From Brevibacillus aydinogluensis (GTDB taxonomy: Bacteria; Bacillota; Bacilli; Brevibacillales; Brevibacillaceae): a stretch of 64,000 bases of DNA. Of this stretch, positions 39,969-49,291 are shown one piece after another (position 1 is the stretch's first letter; every line of letters starts with the position of its first letter). The notes below the pieces were generated by a model. That model was not told where the DNA came from and made no database searches. It saw nothing but the letters and a program-made list of their open reading frames with translations. The translations under genes were made by a program, and so were the position numbers. Location of the stretch: the NCBI RefSeq assembly GCF_031954365.1, contig NZ_JAUSVZ010000005.1; one strand, written 5' to 3'.

Positions 39969-41135
39969 ATGAATCGGACCAGAACGGAACGGGTCAAGGC
40001 CGAAAAGAGGAAGAGGCGGCGCAGACGCTTGTACATGTTGCTTAATGGCCTCGCACTCGGTGTGATGTTCTTTCTGTTCTTCGGGTTGTATCATATGGAG
40101 AATCTACAGAGGGAGATTCCTCGGAAGAGCGGAAACGGTCAAGTGGAACAAGCCGGCGAATCAACGGCAGGCAGCGATCCGACCGTCACGCTCAGCTTTG
40201 CGGGAGACACGATGATGTCCGGCCACGTGGAAACGAGGTTGAGGGAGAATGGCTTCGACTTTCCGTTTGTGCACGTTACATCGCTGTTTCAGCACGACGA
40301 TGTTACCGTCGTCAATTTGGAAACACCCGTGACTACGCGCGGAACCCCCGCTGCCAAGACCTATGTGTACAAGTCGCCCCCGGAAGCTGTACCGGCGATG
40401 AAAACAGCCGGGGTTGACCTGGTCAACCTGGCGAACAACCATTCCATGGACCAGGGTGTGGAAGGCCTGCTTGACACGATGCGCGTACTGGATGAAAACG
40501 AGATTGCCTATGTCGGCGCCGGTGCGGATGCAGCCCGCGCATACACCCCGGTGTTGGTCGAGCGAAACGGCATCACCATCGCGTTCTTCGGCTTCAGTCG
40601 GGTTGTACCGGAAGTCAGTTGGTACGCCGGCAAAAACAAGCCGGGACTCGCCGTCTCGTACGACCCGGCCCGCGCTGTCGAGGCGATTCGCGCGGCACGT
40701 TCCAAAGCCGACCTCGTCGTCGTAATCGCCCATTGGGGCAAGGAAAAAGTGGACCTCCCTGTCGATCACCAAAAGGAACTGGCCCGTGCCTACATTGACG
40801 CCGGTGCCGATCTCGTCGTCGGCAGTCATCCGCACGTGCTGCAAGGGTTTGAATCGTATCATGGCAAGTGGATTGCGTACAGTTTGGGCAACTTCATTTT
40901 TACGCGTGCCGCAGAGCCGAAAACCTGGGAGACCATGGTGCTGCAGACGACATGCACGAAACAGGGAGACTGCACTCTGAAGATACTGCCATACCACGCT
41001 GAGTTGGGACAGCCGGTGCCGATGAACGAGGCGGACGGCGCCCGCCTGCTCAAGCGGATCGAATCCATCTCCACCCATGTCAGGATCGATCCGGACGGCA
41101 GCGTGCATGGCGGGACTGCCCAGACGGCACAATGA
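39969..41135 (+). CDS. CapA-family (PGA_cap) metallophosphoesterase-like protein
   Basis: 388 residues: basic cytoplasmic tail (EKRKRRRRRLY), one membrane anchor (about 20-42), linker, then the PGA_cap domain with metal-site motifs VTLSFAGDTMMSGHVE, VVNLETPVTTRG, VNLANNHSMDQG, VVVIAHWGKEK and VGSHPHVLQGFE. CapA takes part in poly-gamma-glutamate capsule synthesis or release, but lone family members without capBC, as here, often have other roles. ATG 39969 behind GGGAGAGCG. Confidence 0.88.
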   Translation: MNRTRTERVKAEKRKRRRRRLYMLLNGLALGVMFFLFFGLYHMENLQREIPRKSGNGQVEQAGESTAGSDPTVTLSFAGDTMMSGHVETRLRENGFDFPFVHVTSLFQHDDVTVVNLETPVTTRGTPAAKTYVYKSPPEAVPAMKTAGVDLVNLANNHSMDQGVEGLLDTMRVLDENEIAYVGAGADAARAYTPVLVERNGITIAFFGFSRVVPEVSWYAGKNKPGLAVSYDPARAVEAIRAARSKADLVVVIAHWGKEKVDLPVDHQKELARAYIDAGADLVVGSHPHVLQGFESYHGKWIAYSLGNFIFTRAAEPKTWETMVLQTTCTKQGDCTLKILPYHAELGQPVPMNEADGARLLKRIESISTHVRIDPDGSVHGGTAQTAQ

Positions 41136-41187
41136 ACTGGCGACCGGAAACACCACGCCCTGCGCTGACATACGGATCACAAAAAAG

Positions 41188-41217
41188 GAGCCGGAAATCC
41201 AGGCTCCTTTTCATGTA
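41188..41217. terminator. Bidirectional terminator after the CapA-like gene
   Basis: AAAAAGGAGCC-GGAAATCCA-GGCTCCTTTTC. Confidence 0.8.
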
Positions 41218-41237
41218 CGTATCGAAACACTAACACG

Positions 41238-41266
41238 AAGAAAAAACCGCTGCACCTCGCAGCGGT
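41238..41266 (-). terminator. Terminator of the ccdA-resA operon
   Basis: Minus-strand ACCGCTGC-GAGGT-GCAGCGGT followed by TTTTTC, overlapping the end of the ResA-like gene. Confidence 0.78.
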
Positions 41267-41808
41267 CAGCGCTTTTCGGACAGCAGTTTGCGTACTTCCT
41301 GCTCCAGGACGGCCGCGTCAACCATGCCGATGATGGTTTTGCGGATGATACCCTGCTGATCGATCAGAAATGTGGTGGGAAACGCCATAATCCGATAGCG
41401 GTTGGCCACTTCCCCTGTCTTGTCCATCGGCACGGGAAACGGCAGTTTGTATGTCTGCACAAAGTTTTTGGCGCCGTCCACGCTGTCTTCACTGGTCACG
41501 TTGATGGCGTACAGATCCACCTGCTGACCAAACTTTTGGTAGAACTTGCGCAGTTCCGGTGCTTCCATCTGGCACGGACCGCACCAGGAGGCCCAGAAAT
41601 TCAGGATGAGCGGCTTATTACGCTTGCCGTTTAGCTGATACGTCTGGTTGTCCATCCCGATCAGCGTAAAATGGGGGGCTTCATAACCCTGTATCGGCTT
41701 TTGTTCCGCTTTCGGTTCCGCCATGACCGTCGGGCTTTGTCCCGCATGCGGCCAGAAGATCAGTCCGACGAAAAAGGCTACAAATAGTGCCGGCAGCAGT
41801 TTTTTCAT
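41266..41808 (-). CDS. ResA-like membrane-anchored thiol-disulfide oxidoreductase
   Basis: 180 residues: an N-terminal signal anchor (LLPALFVAFFVGLIFW), then a thioredoxin fold with active site FWASWCGPCQMEAPELRKF, a ResA-type insert (YAINVTSEDSVDG) and cis-Pro IMAFPTTFLID. Reduces disulfides on the outer membrane face, for example apocytochrome c or a spore-coat substrate (StoA role). Located 13 bases after ccdA, which supplies its electrons. ATG 41808 behind GAGGTGAAGAG. Confidence 0.9.
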   Translation of the reverse strand: MKKLLPALFVAFFVGLIFWPHAGQSPTVMAEPKAEQKPIQGYEAPHFTLIGMDNQTYQLNGKRNKPLILNFWASWCGPCQMEAPELRKFYQKFGQQVDLYAINVTSEDSVDGAKNFVQTYKLPFPVPMDKTGEVANRYRIMAFPTTFLIDQQGIIRKTIIGMVDAAVLEQEVRKLLSEKR

Positions 41809-41821
41809 CTCTTCACCTCGT

Positions 41822-42532
41822 TTAGAATCCGGTAAAGCCTCCATACAGTTGAATCAGGACGCGGGTAATTTCCGTCAACTTATCGGTATACAGCAGGATC
41901 CCGAACAGGATCATGGCTGCACCGCCCAGTTTCATCAGCCGGTCCGAGTACTTGACGATCGCTCCGACCTTGCTGATGAAAAACGTCATGAGGAAGAACG
42001 GCAGGGCAAACCCCAGGGTGTAGGCCAGCGTGTAGGTCAGCGCACGCGTCGGATCGGTCACGCCCAGCACGAAGATCCCGGAGAGGATCGGACCCACACA
42101 CGGCGTCCACCCCGCCGCATAGGTGATGCCGACCAGTATGGACCCAGTATACCCCAACGGGCGAGATTTTAAATCAATCTTCCACGTCCGCATCATCCAG
42201 TCCATTTGGAATACACCGAGCAGGACCAGCCCAATCACCGCCAGGAGAATGCCGCCCAGTTGGCGGATCAGGTCTTTTTTCTCGGCAAACAGATTGCCCA
42301 GCCAGGACGTGGACAGACCCAGTGCGACAAAGACGATGGAAAACCCGAGAATGAAAAACAACGTATGCAGCAACGCCTGCCGTTGAAAGACCGCCCTCCC
42401 CTTCTTCACCTCGTCCATGGTGATGCCGGTCACATAGGACAAAAACGAAGGGTAGAGCGGCAGACAGCATGGGGAAACAAAGGAAAGAAGCCCCGCGCCA
42501 AAAGCCAGCAATACGGAAAGATTTGCAGTCAT
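41822..42532 (-). CDS. ccdA: CcdA-type cytochrome c biogenesis / thiol-redox membrane protein
   Basis: 236 residues with six membrane helices and two redox cysteines in FVSPCCLPLYPSFLSY and AAGWTPCVGPILSG. It carries electrons from cytoplasmic thioredoxin to outside thioredoxins such as ResA or StoA. The first gene of the pair. ATG 42532 behind GGAGGTAGTT; the frame is open to 42553. Confidence 0.93.
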   Translation of the reverse strand: MTANLSVLLAFGAGLLSFVSPCCLPLYPSFLSYVTGITMDEVKKGRAVFQRQALLHTLFFILGFSIVFVALGLSTSWLGNLFAEKKDLIRQLGGILLAVIGLVLLGVFQMDWMMRTWKIDLKSRPLGYTGSILVGITYAAGWTPCVGPILSGIFVLGVTDPTRALTYTLAYTLGFALPFFLMTFFISKVGAIVKYSDRLMKLGGAAMILFGILLYTDKLTEITRVLIQLYGGFTGF

Positions 42533-42683
42533 AACTACCTCCGAGGACACCATTTTGTACTATTGTAACGGATGCAGTCCTTGTCCAAAAAGTGGATCGG
42601 GCACTTTGTCTTAAAAACGTTGGAATTTCGTTTACAGAAGATATATTATGGTAACTCGCTGTAACCAAAAGATCCCACTAACT

Positions 42684-42722
42684 AAAAAGAGACGAATGAA
42701 ACAGTCATCCGTCTTTTTCTCA
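42684..42722. terminator. Intrinsic terminator between histidine kinase and ccdA
   Basis: AAAAAGAGACGAATGA and TCATCCGTCTTTTTC pair around AACAG, with A and T runs on the two sides. Confidence 0.75.
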
Positions 42723-42792
42723 ATTGATATGTATCTGTCCAACTGCGGGTCAATCAGCACGAGGGTTTGTGCCCGTTTTCTCTGCCGCTCGC

Positions 42793-44310
42793 TTACTGCA
42801 TGGAAATCGGCAGCCGAACCTCAAACCGTGCCCCGCCCAACTGCGGCGAATTGTCGGCGAAGATCTCGCCGCCGTGATCGATGATGATCCGCTGCGTCGT
42901 GGACAGTCCCAGGCCCGTTCCATCCGGTTTGGTCGTGTAAAACGGCACGAACAGATTTTGCTTGACACTGTCGGACAAGCCCACGCCGTCATCCTCCACA
43001 ATAATGACGACCTGATTGATCGACGCGTACGCCGACACCTGAACGACTGACCCTTTGGATGCCAGTGCCTCCAGCGCATTTTTCAGGATATTCAAAATCG
43101 CCTGTTTAATGCGCGCGCGGTAGCCGAAGACATGCCATTGTTCGCCGGACCAGTTCAGTTCCAACCGGATGCCCCGTCGGATTGACTCCGGTTCCAGCAG
43201 GCGAATCACGCCCAGCACTTCCTCCATCACCAAAAACCGTTCGGCTACGATCTTGTCGTCCCGGTAGCGGGCCAGGACAAGTACGTCGTTCAACAGCCCG
43301 TCGATCCGCTCGATTTCGGTCAAGATGACGGAAAAATACGATTGGTTTCCGTCCGTCTCCATCTGTTCCCGCAGCAGTTGAATAAACCCTTTGATCGAGG
43401 TCAGCGGGTTGCGGATTTCATGGGCCATGCCGGCAGCCAGCTGCCCTACGGCGGCGAGGGCTTCCCGCTTGGTCAGTTCCTCATCGTACCGCTTGCTCTC
43501 CGTAATGTTGCGCATCACGGCAATGGCTCCCTGCAGTTCCCCTTCGTGATAGATCGGGCTGGTGCTGACTGTTGTCCACTTGCCATTGTACTCCGCCACG
43601 TAGTGACCGGATTGGCCGCGCTCCACCACCCATTGCAGAAAGCGTTCACATTCGCGCGGGCGAAACGTTTCGTCGATCTGCTTGCCGATGATTTGCTCCC
43701 GCTCCACCGAGAGCAGATCTGCCAGGGCTTGGTTGGCTTCCACAATCCGCAGATCCTTGTCGATCATCAGCACGGCGATGTCTGTCGACTTCAAGATGAG
43801 CTGCACAAGTTCCTGTTCCGCCACTTCCGTAAACGGTTCACCTGCTGTAAGAGCGCTTTCAGGCTGGCGCATGTCCTCGCGCTCGGCCATTTGACAGGTT
43901 TGTACCACAGCGTCTATCAGCTTTTCGACATAACGAAACACGTCCATCTGCATTGAAGAAAATGAGGGCCATTCCGCGGGCGATTGCATCAACTGTTCCG
44001 CTTCTGCCTGCAGCTGCTCCACAATCACGTCACGTCCCAGCCGGATAAATTCCAGAATGCTGGCGAGCGGCACCCCCTGCTTGGCCTGTTTCAACGCAAA
44101 CTCTCGCATCTGCTGTTCCAGCATCAACCCGTTCCCGGTTTCCAAAACATTCGCCAATCCCTTGATGAACTGCTCCAACAATGCCAGGGTGTGGGGGTCG
44201 TCTGCCTTGAATAGATCGGAGAGTTGGTCGTGGTTCAACAATAACGAATTCGCTTTGGCCGCCAGATCAGGGGCCAGACTGGTTACGCGCATAGCGACAC
44301 GTTTTTTCAC
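42793..44310 (-). CDS. PAS-domain sensor histidine kinase
   Basis: 505 residues, soluble (no membrane segment). An all-helical N-terminal sensor resembling the RsbRD/RsbT co-antagonist N-terminal domain (about 15-150), one PAS domain (about 170-290, DIAVLMIDKDLRIVEANQAL), HisKA with the phospho-histidine in MAHEIRNPLTSIKGFIQLL, and HATPase_c (NILKNALEA, EDDGVGLS, TTKPDGTGLGLSTT). Architecture fits an orphan cytoplasmic kinase feeding the sporulation phosphorelay (Kin type), and no response regulator is adjacent. Target inferred only. Confidence 0.88.
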   Translation of the reverse strand: MKKRVAMRVTSLAPDLAAKANSLLLNHDQLSDLFKADDPHTLALLEQFIKGLANVLETGNGLMLEQQMREFALKQAKQGVPLASILEFIRLGRDVIVEQLQAEAEQLMQSPAEWPSFSSMQMDVFRYVEKLIDAVVQTCQMAEREDMRQPESALTAGEPFTEVAEQELVQLILKSTDIAVLMIDKDLRIVEANQALADLLSVEREQIIGKQIDETFRPRECERFLQWVVERGQSGHYVAEYNGKWTTVSTSPIYHEGELQGAIAVMRNITESKRYDEELTKREALAAVGQLAAGMAHEIRNPLTSIKGFIQLLREQMETDGNQSYFSVILTEIERIDGLLNDVLVLARYRDDKIVAERFLVMEEVLGVIRLLEPESIRRGIRLELNWSGEQWHVFGYRARIKQAILNILKNALEALASKGSVVQVSAYASINQVVIIVEDDGVGLSDSVKQNLFVPFYTTKPDGTGLGLSTTQRIIIDHGGEIFADNSPQLGGARFEVRLPISMQ

Positions 44311-44394
44311 TTCCCACTGGCTCCTTCACGCTTGTTTCCATTTTTGGATGTTGCCCTACATTTCCTATTATCACCAAAAGATTGTCGCTGTGTA

Positions 44395-44434
44395 AAGCGG
44401 CGTGATGATCGGCTCGCACGATTCACGCCGCTGT
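44395..44434 (-). terminator. Hairpin after the aromatic hydroxylase gene
   Basis: Minus-strand AGCGGCGTGA and TCACGCCGCT pair around a 17-base loop, followed by TTACAC; a weak T run, so moderate confidence. Confidence 0.5.
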
Positions 44435-44447
44435 AACCGCCGCAAAA

Positions 44448-46217
44448 TTACGTTCCGATCAACAACAGGCCGTTATCGATCAACTGTGCCTGCTCCTCGC
44501 CTTTCTCGCGCAGCGCTTCCAATGCCAGGCGAAGCTGTGCCTGTTTGTCCGGGAGCAGGCCGCGTTTGTGGAGAACCTCCAGGATTTCCAGACGAATCAG
44601 CCAGTCGTCCGTATACGCCTCGTCTACTTCCCGCAGCACTTCCGCCAGTACACGCTGCGCCGTCTCGGCAGCAGGTGCCTGTTCGCGAATGTCGCGCACC
44701 TGCTGATACAACCGATGCAGCCGTTTTTGCTCCGGACTGTACACCGGGCGTCTGGCGTTGACGGCCGAAGGCTTGTGCGTGCCGGTGGCAAACGCTTCGC
44801 GGTCTGCCGCTCCCGCAAAGACAGAGACGATTTTTTCGCCGACCGCCATGTCGTACGTCCCCCACTCGGACATAAACAGCGTTTTTCCCCGGTACGTGAC
44901 GGTGCAGTTGTCAAATCCGATTAAGACGATCTTGCCGTTTTCCCGTCGAATGTACGCCACTTTGCCGACCACCTGGACACCGGAGGCAAAGGTCAGCGTG
45001 GTCGTCTGGTCCACGACGATTCCGTACGCCTCAAGCTGTCCGTCCGTAAACTCCTCCAGCGGGGTGGGTTCGCCGGCAAGCAAGCCGATCGGAGAGCCGA
45101 AGCCTTCTGCGTGATAGGTTTTGCCGTGGCCGGGAAGTTCCTTGTCACCCACGGCCAGCGCAGTCGGTCCCGTCGTCTTCAAGTAGACCGCTTCACCTCT
45201 GTCGTCAAATTCCAGCTCGCTGAGCACGCCGCTCACCTGCAGACCGGAACTGTATACGGAGGTGGACGTCTGCGGCATTTTGCTCGCCTTGATCAGGCTC
45301 TGTGTGCCGCCGACGGACATGGCCATCGTTTTGGCAAATTCCTGCACGGCTTCGATCAGCTCGTCAAAATCCCTGCAGACGAACAACTGCGGCTGCGGTT
45401 TGGTGATGTCGTAATCCGTTTCGATGCAGGCCTGAAGGGAAAACGGAATTTTTTTCACGTCGTCTTTCAGGCAGCTCATGCTCTCCCCTACCGATGACAG
45501 CAGGCCGGCACCGTAAATCTGCGGATTCTCCAGGTCGCCAATCAGCCCGTATTCCACCGTCCACCAGTAGAGACGGGCAAGCTGGTTGGCTTCGGACACT
45601 TCCTTAACCGCCTGCGCTTTTTGCTCCAATGCCAACTCTGCTGCCCGGATCTCCTCATCGGTGGACTCGGGATCCTCTTTGACGATCGACAGCAAGCGGA
45701 TGGCCTCGTACAATTCGTAATCCTCGCGGGAGGACAGCGCGCGGGAACCGATTTCCCCGAATAATTTGAGGTAGAAACGGTACTTTTCGTCTTTGATGAT
45801 CGGCGCGTGTCCCGCCGCCTCGTGGATGATGTCGGGTGCCGGCGTGTATGCGATGTGATCGTACTGGCGGATGTCGCAGGCGATGGGCAGGATGCCGTGC
45901 GCCTGGAAGTCAAAAAACGCCACGGCCGGAATAAAGCCGTTGATGGTAACGGCGCCCCAGCCGATCTGGGCCAGGCTTTCGTTCATCTCCCGGATGTTGG
46001 GGATGCGCTCCACGCTGATACCGGAAGTGCGCAGACCGTCCACGTAGGCGGCGTGGGCCTTCTTGCTGAGAAAACTGAGATTTTGCCGCATCACGTAGCG
46101 CCAGACGGCGTGGTCGACGGGCGTGTACCGCTCGTAATCCTGTTCCACTACAAACTCTCTGAGATGGACAGGCACCTGCACCAGAGAAAAATCGGATTCC
46201 ACACGATTCATTCTCAC
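44448..46217 (-). CDS. Aromatic amino acid hydroxylase (phenylalanine 4-monooxygenase family) with long C-terminal extension
   Basis: 589 residues. The N-terminal ~290 residues are the non-haem iron, pterin-dependent hydroxylase core: iron ligands in DIIHEAAGHAPII and the Glu in LYWWTVEYGLIG, with GAGLLSSVGESM. Residues about 330-470 are a beta-rich domain (SGLQVSGVLSELEFDDRGEA, GVQVVGKVAYIRRENGKIV) and the last ~110 are helical. Common bacterial PhhA is about 260-300 residues, so half of this protein is extra. Converts Phe to Tyr or a related aromatic substrate. ATG 46217; ATG 46211 also possible. Confidence 0.88.
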   Translation of the reverse strand: MRMNRVESDFSLVQVPVHLREFVVEQDYERYTPVDHAVWRYVMRQNLSFLSKKAHAAYVDGLRTSGISVERIPNIREMNESLAQIGWGAVTINGFIPAVAFFDFQAHGILPIACDIRQYDHIAYTPAPDIIHEAAGHAPIIKDEKYRFYLKLFGEIGSRALSSREDYELYEAIRLLSIVKEDPESTDEEIRAAELALEQKAQAVKEVSEANQLARLYWWTVEYGLIGDLENPQIYGAGLLSSVGESMSCLKDDVKKIPFSLQACIETDYDITKPQPQLFVCRDFDELIEAVQEFAKTMAMSVGGTQSLIKASKMPQTSTSVYSSGLQVSGVLSELEFDDRGEAVYLKTTGPTALAVGDKELPGHGKTYHAEGFGSPIGLLAGEPTPLEEFTDGQLEAYGIVVDQTTTLTFASGVQVVGKVAYIRRENGKIVLIGFDNCTVTYRGKTLFMSEWGTYDMAVGEKIVSVFAGAADREAFATGTHKPSAVNARRPVYSPEQKRLHRLYQQVRDIREQAPAAETAQRVLAEVLREVDEAYTDDWLIRLEILEVLHKRGLLPDKQAQLRLALEALREKGEEQAQLIDNGLLLIGT

Positions 46218-46369
46218 AGCCTCCTCAACAGGTTTTTATGAAAACGCTTTCTCGATCTATCATACCACGTCCCGGACCAAAATTGTGCAAAAAATGTTTA
46301 TTGTTCAACTTATCTGGATAAGACCATCCGACTTCTATTTTCTTCCATTATACAACAAAAGCATAAATA

Positions 46370-46405
46370 ATGAAAAAACCGCAGGACGCTTACTCGCGTC
46401 TGCGG
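46370..46405 (-). terminator. Terminator overlapping the end of the 303-residue gene
   Basis: Minus-strand CCGCAGACGC-GAGTAA-GCGTCCTGCGG followed by TTTTTTC; the stem begins within the last codons of the gene. Confidence 0.78.
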
Positions 46406-47301
46406 TTGATCTGCTGTTCCAGCATGATGTCCACCAGCAGCAAATCTTGCAGTGGGTCCTTGGGATCAGTCGTCAACAGTGCCGAGACGGCCGCCATGGC
46501 GCAGCGGACGGCATGGTACGAGTAAAAGGCGTCCCGTTCTGCGTCGTTGGACAGCGACAGGTCGGACAACTCCTGGACCGGATAAGGAAAATCACTCTCC
46601 AGACCGGCTCTGTCCAGTACGATCAGGGCCTGTTTGATGGCGATCAGCGCGGCGCTGACGCTGATTCCGTATTCCTGGCGCAGTTCTTCCCACACCTGAA
46701 ACGCTGAACGCTCCACCCGCTCCTGATTCGGCCGGATGATAATTCCTGTCTTTCGCCCTTCTTTCAGGAGCCAGTCGACAAAGATGTCATGGCGGGGCGG
46801 AAACGCATACACCTGCAGTTTCAGCTCCAATTCCGTGGGAAAGTCTTTGGCGAACCGGGCGTGGGCCAGTGACATTTCGTATCGGCGGGACGGGTGGCCG
46901 GGCACCGTGACAAACACTGTCTCCTGCCGGATGGCCGCGATCTGCAGTTTGGTCCGCGCCGGAATGCGCGCCTGAGGGGCCTTGTCCCGACGGATGTTGC
47001 CCGGAATCAATTCTGTACCGAACTGATGGTACTCCAGCGGCGAATCGATCCAGGGGATTGGCTCGCGGGACTGAATTTCGTACAGACCGTTGAAGGTGAT
47101 CCATTCCCCCGGACGGCGCTGGCTGCGAATCAGCACGGCGTGCCGCTCATCTTCCGGGACGATCTCTCCTGTCGTGCCCTCATCCGCGGGGAACAACCGC
47201 TTGTGCTCGACCAACACGCAATCGGTCAACTGCAACCTCTCCAGAAGCTCCCGCTTGCTGACCCATTCGTACCCGATCCGGTATATGCGATGTTTCATCA
47301 T
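46390..47301 (-). CDS. Conserved-looking protein of unknown function
   Basis: 303 residues from ATG 47301 (or 47298), behind GAGGAGGTGGAA. The first ~90 residues are a small beta domain (HRIYRIGYEWVSKRELLERL, EWITFNGLYEIQSREPIPW), the rest helical with WLLKEGRKTGIIIRPNQERV and a hydrophobic helix AALIAIKQALIVLD. No catalytic motif seen. Between thiE and the aromatic hydroxylase on the same strand; its 3' end overlaps a terminator. I cannot assign a role. Confidence 0.68.
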   Translation of the reverse strand: MMKHRIYRIGYEWVSKRELLERLQLTDCVLVEHKRLFPADEGTTGEIVPEDERHAVLIRSQRRPGEWITFNGLYEIQSREPIPWIDSPLEYHQFGTELIPGNIRRDKAPQARIPARTKLQIAAIRQETVFVTVPGHPSRRYEMSLAHARFAKDFPTELELKLQVYAFPPRHDIFVDWLLKEGRKTGIIIRPNQERVERSAFQVWEELRQEYGISVSAALIAIKQALIVLDRAGLESDFPYPVQELSDLSLSNDAERDAFYSYHAVRCAMAAVSALLTTDPKDPLQDLLLVDIMLEQQINRRRE

Positions 47302-47359
47302 TTCCACCTCCTCGCCGCTTGGGAGGGCACTGTTTTGTTGGTTATTGTACGTTATGCGC

Positions 47360-48040
47360 TCAGCTTGACTGCCCGTTCGCCGCATCTGTCGCGATGCGTT
47401 TCAGTTCTCTGGCCGCTTCGGCGGGCGACGAGGCACGAGTGATTGCGCTGATGACGGCGACGCCATCCGCTCCTGCCGCCAGTACGTTCCGCGCATTCTC
47501 CAGCGTGATGCCGCCGATGCCGACGATCGGCAGTCCGCTGCCGACAGCCTCGCGGATGGCTCGCAGTCCCTCAGGACCAATCGGCTCACCGGCGTCCGCT
47601 TTGGATGCGGTGGCATACATCGCGCCGACTCCCAGGCAGTCGGCTCCGCCTGCTTGGGCAGCAAGTGCTTCCTCCACCGTCCCGGCAGATACGCCTATGT
47701 ACATCTGCTCGCCAACCAACTCCCGCACCTGGGCGAGCGGCATGTCGTCCTGTCCGACGTGGACCCCGTCCGCCTTCAGCCGCACTGCCAATGATACGTC
47801 GTCATTGACGACAAACAACGCACCGTACTGCCGGCACAAGGCCCGCATTTCCAGGCCGAGACGGTACCGCTCTTCGTCCGTCAAACGGCTCCCCTTGTCC
47901 CGCAGCTGCAGCATCCCGACGCCGCCGGCCAATGCCTCGCGGACAATGGCCAGCGTACGCTCGGGCGAAAAACCGCAATCCTGCGTGCCCACCACAAAAT
48001 AGACCTGCATGCTTTTCCGCAAGCGTTCACGGTCTCTCAT
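47360..48040 (-). CDS. thiE: Thiamine-phosphate synthase ThiE
   Basis: 226 residues, (beta/alpha)8. Couples HMP-PP with carboxythiazole phosphate. Motifs: GGVGMLQLRDKGSRLTDEER, LFVVNDDVSLAVRLKADGVH, HVGQDDMPLAQVRE, GPEGLRAIREAV and IVGIGGITLENARNVLAAGA. ATG 48040 behind AAGGAGAGTCAGAG, overlapping the tenI stop (ATGA). Separated by about 44 kb from the thiS-thiG operon, and no riboswitch is seen upstream of this pair. Confidence 0.94.
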   Translation of the reverse strand: MRDRERLRKSMQVYFVVGTQDCGFSPERTLAIVREALAGGVGMLQLRDKGSRLTDEERYRLGLEMRALCRQYGALFVVNDDVSLAVRLKADGVHVGQDDMPLAQVRELVGEQMYIGVSAGTVEEALAAQAGGADCLGVGAMYATASKADAGEPIGPEGLRAIREAVGSGLPIVGIGGITLENARNVLAAGADGVAVISAITRASSPAEAARELKRIATDAANGQSS

Positions 48041-48669
48041 CTCTGACTCTCCTTCCATCGATCCAGCGCCTCCCGGTACCCTCGCGCCGCCGCCTGCGGG
48101 TCACTCGCCGCTGTAATGCCGGACAGCACAGCGATCCCCGCTGAGCCTGCTGCCAGCACATGAGAGGCGTTTTCCGGCGTGATCCCGCCGATGCCGATGA
48201 CGGGAATCTTCACCTGCGCAGCGATCTTACGCAATTCATCCGTTCCGCGCGGCTCCAGACCGGGTTTGGACGCACTCGGAAAAATATGGCCGTACAAGAG
48301 GTAATCCGCTCCCTCCACAGCCGCCTGCTTGGCTTCGGCCAGCGAATGAACGGATCGGCCGATCTGCTGCCCCGGCTTTAACACACGGCGGGCTTCCGCC
48401 GGGGTCAAGCTGTGGTACGCGAGATGAGCGCCCCTGCACCCGGCCGCCGCTGCCACGTCTACCCGGTCGTTGACCAGAATTCGCTCACGGGGCATGACCT
48501 GGGCCAGCGCTTCCACCCACTCCATGCATTCTCGGGCAGTCCGCTGCTTTTCACGGATGTGCAGGTAGTCCATCCCGACCAAAAAGGCGGCCTCCGCCAC
48601 CCTCAGCACTTCATTGAGGGACTGCCTGCCGCTGGTGATGACGTGCAGTTCAGGTTGCCGGGGTCCCAT
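48037..48669 (-). CDS. tenI: TenI, thiazole tautomerase
   Basis: 210 residues, a ThiE paralogue. Motifs: ELHVITSGRQSL, GMDYLHIREKQRTARECMEW, LVNDRVDVAAAAGCRGAHLA, GRSVHSLAEAKQAAVEGADY, LLYGHIFPSASKPGLEPRG. The YGHIF-x5-KPG loop with the histidine is the TenI signature (ThiE has a different loop), so tautomerisation of the thiazole rather than coupling. ATG 48669 overlaps the upstream gene by 20 bases. Confidence 0.9.
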   Translation of the reverse strand: MGPRQPELHVITSGRQSLNEVLRVAEAAFLVGMDYLHIREKQRTARECMEWVEALAQVMPRERILVNDRVDVAAAAGCRGAHLAYHSLTPAEARRVLKPGQQIGRSVHSLAEAKQAAVEGADYLLYGHIFPSASKPGLEPRGTDELRKIAAQVKIPVIGIGGITPENASHVLAAGSAGIAVLSGITAASDPQAAARGYREALDRWKESQR

Positions 48670-49012
48670 ATGCCCCTGCCCCTCCTGTCAGTGCTGACAC
48701 GCACTCCTGCAGCCAGCTTGTCATGTTGTCCTCCTGGCCCTCCGGCACGCGAGCCAGCATCTCGTGCGCCAGGCGGCGAAGCAAAAACGATTGCGGCAGC
48801 GTCAGCGGGAACGTGACCGTTCTCGGCTTTGTCTCTCGCCCTTCCAGCTCCTGCACTCCTGCCAACAAAATATCGGCAATGGATTCCACCAGATCTTGCA
48901 TCGATTCCTGCTGTTTCATATCATCGTAGCAGCCGTCGAACAGGCGGCACAAAATCAAAAACGCCTGTGTCGACAGCGTCACCTGCTGTACATCCTGCAT
49001 CGGTTCGGTCAC
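48650..49012 (-). CDS. Small helical protein upstream of tenI, unknown
   Basis: 120 residues from GTG 49012 (GGGGGAGCAACC upstream); the frame stays open to 49222 but without a start signal. All-helical and acidic (TLSTQAFLILCRLFDGCYDD, DLVESIADILLAGVQELEGR, LLRRLAHEMLARVPEGQED). No match that I recognise. It leads the operon with tenI and thiE by overlap, but a role in thiamine synthesis is only a guess. Confidence 0.62.
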   Translation of the reverse strand: MTEPMQDVQQVTLSTQAFLILCRLFDGCYDDMKQQESMQDLVESIADILLAGVQELEGRETKPRTVTFPLTLPQSFLLRRLAHEMLARVPEGQEDNMTSWLQECVSALTGGAGAYGTPAT

Positions 49013-49291
49013 GGTTGCTCCCCCCACTTGTTGAGAAACTCCCCCTATTATATCACTAGCCGATGCGGCTCCGCCAAGCCTGCAAATCGCTGCTCCACTC
49101 GGTTGGGCCCGCAAGTCGGTCTGCCTGGAAACTCCCTCTATGCAGTTGGTTTGTCGTTGCAAAAATCGCTTTTCCCATACGTTCCTGGCCGGAGGCCTGC
49201 ACCACGTCAGGACACTGTCCACTTTTTTTGCCGATCGTCAGGGGTGCGAGCGGGCACCATCACCCATGACACCCCGGACTTTGTCTGCAAA
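49013..49291. other. Intergenic region, no gene recognised
   Basis: About 280 bases between the operon of 49012 and a terminator. I looked for thi-box, T-box and SAM elements on both strands and saw none; one AT-rich stretch near 49055 could be a -10 region for the minus-strand operon. Confidence 0.4.
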
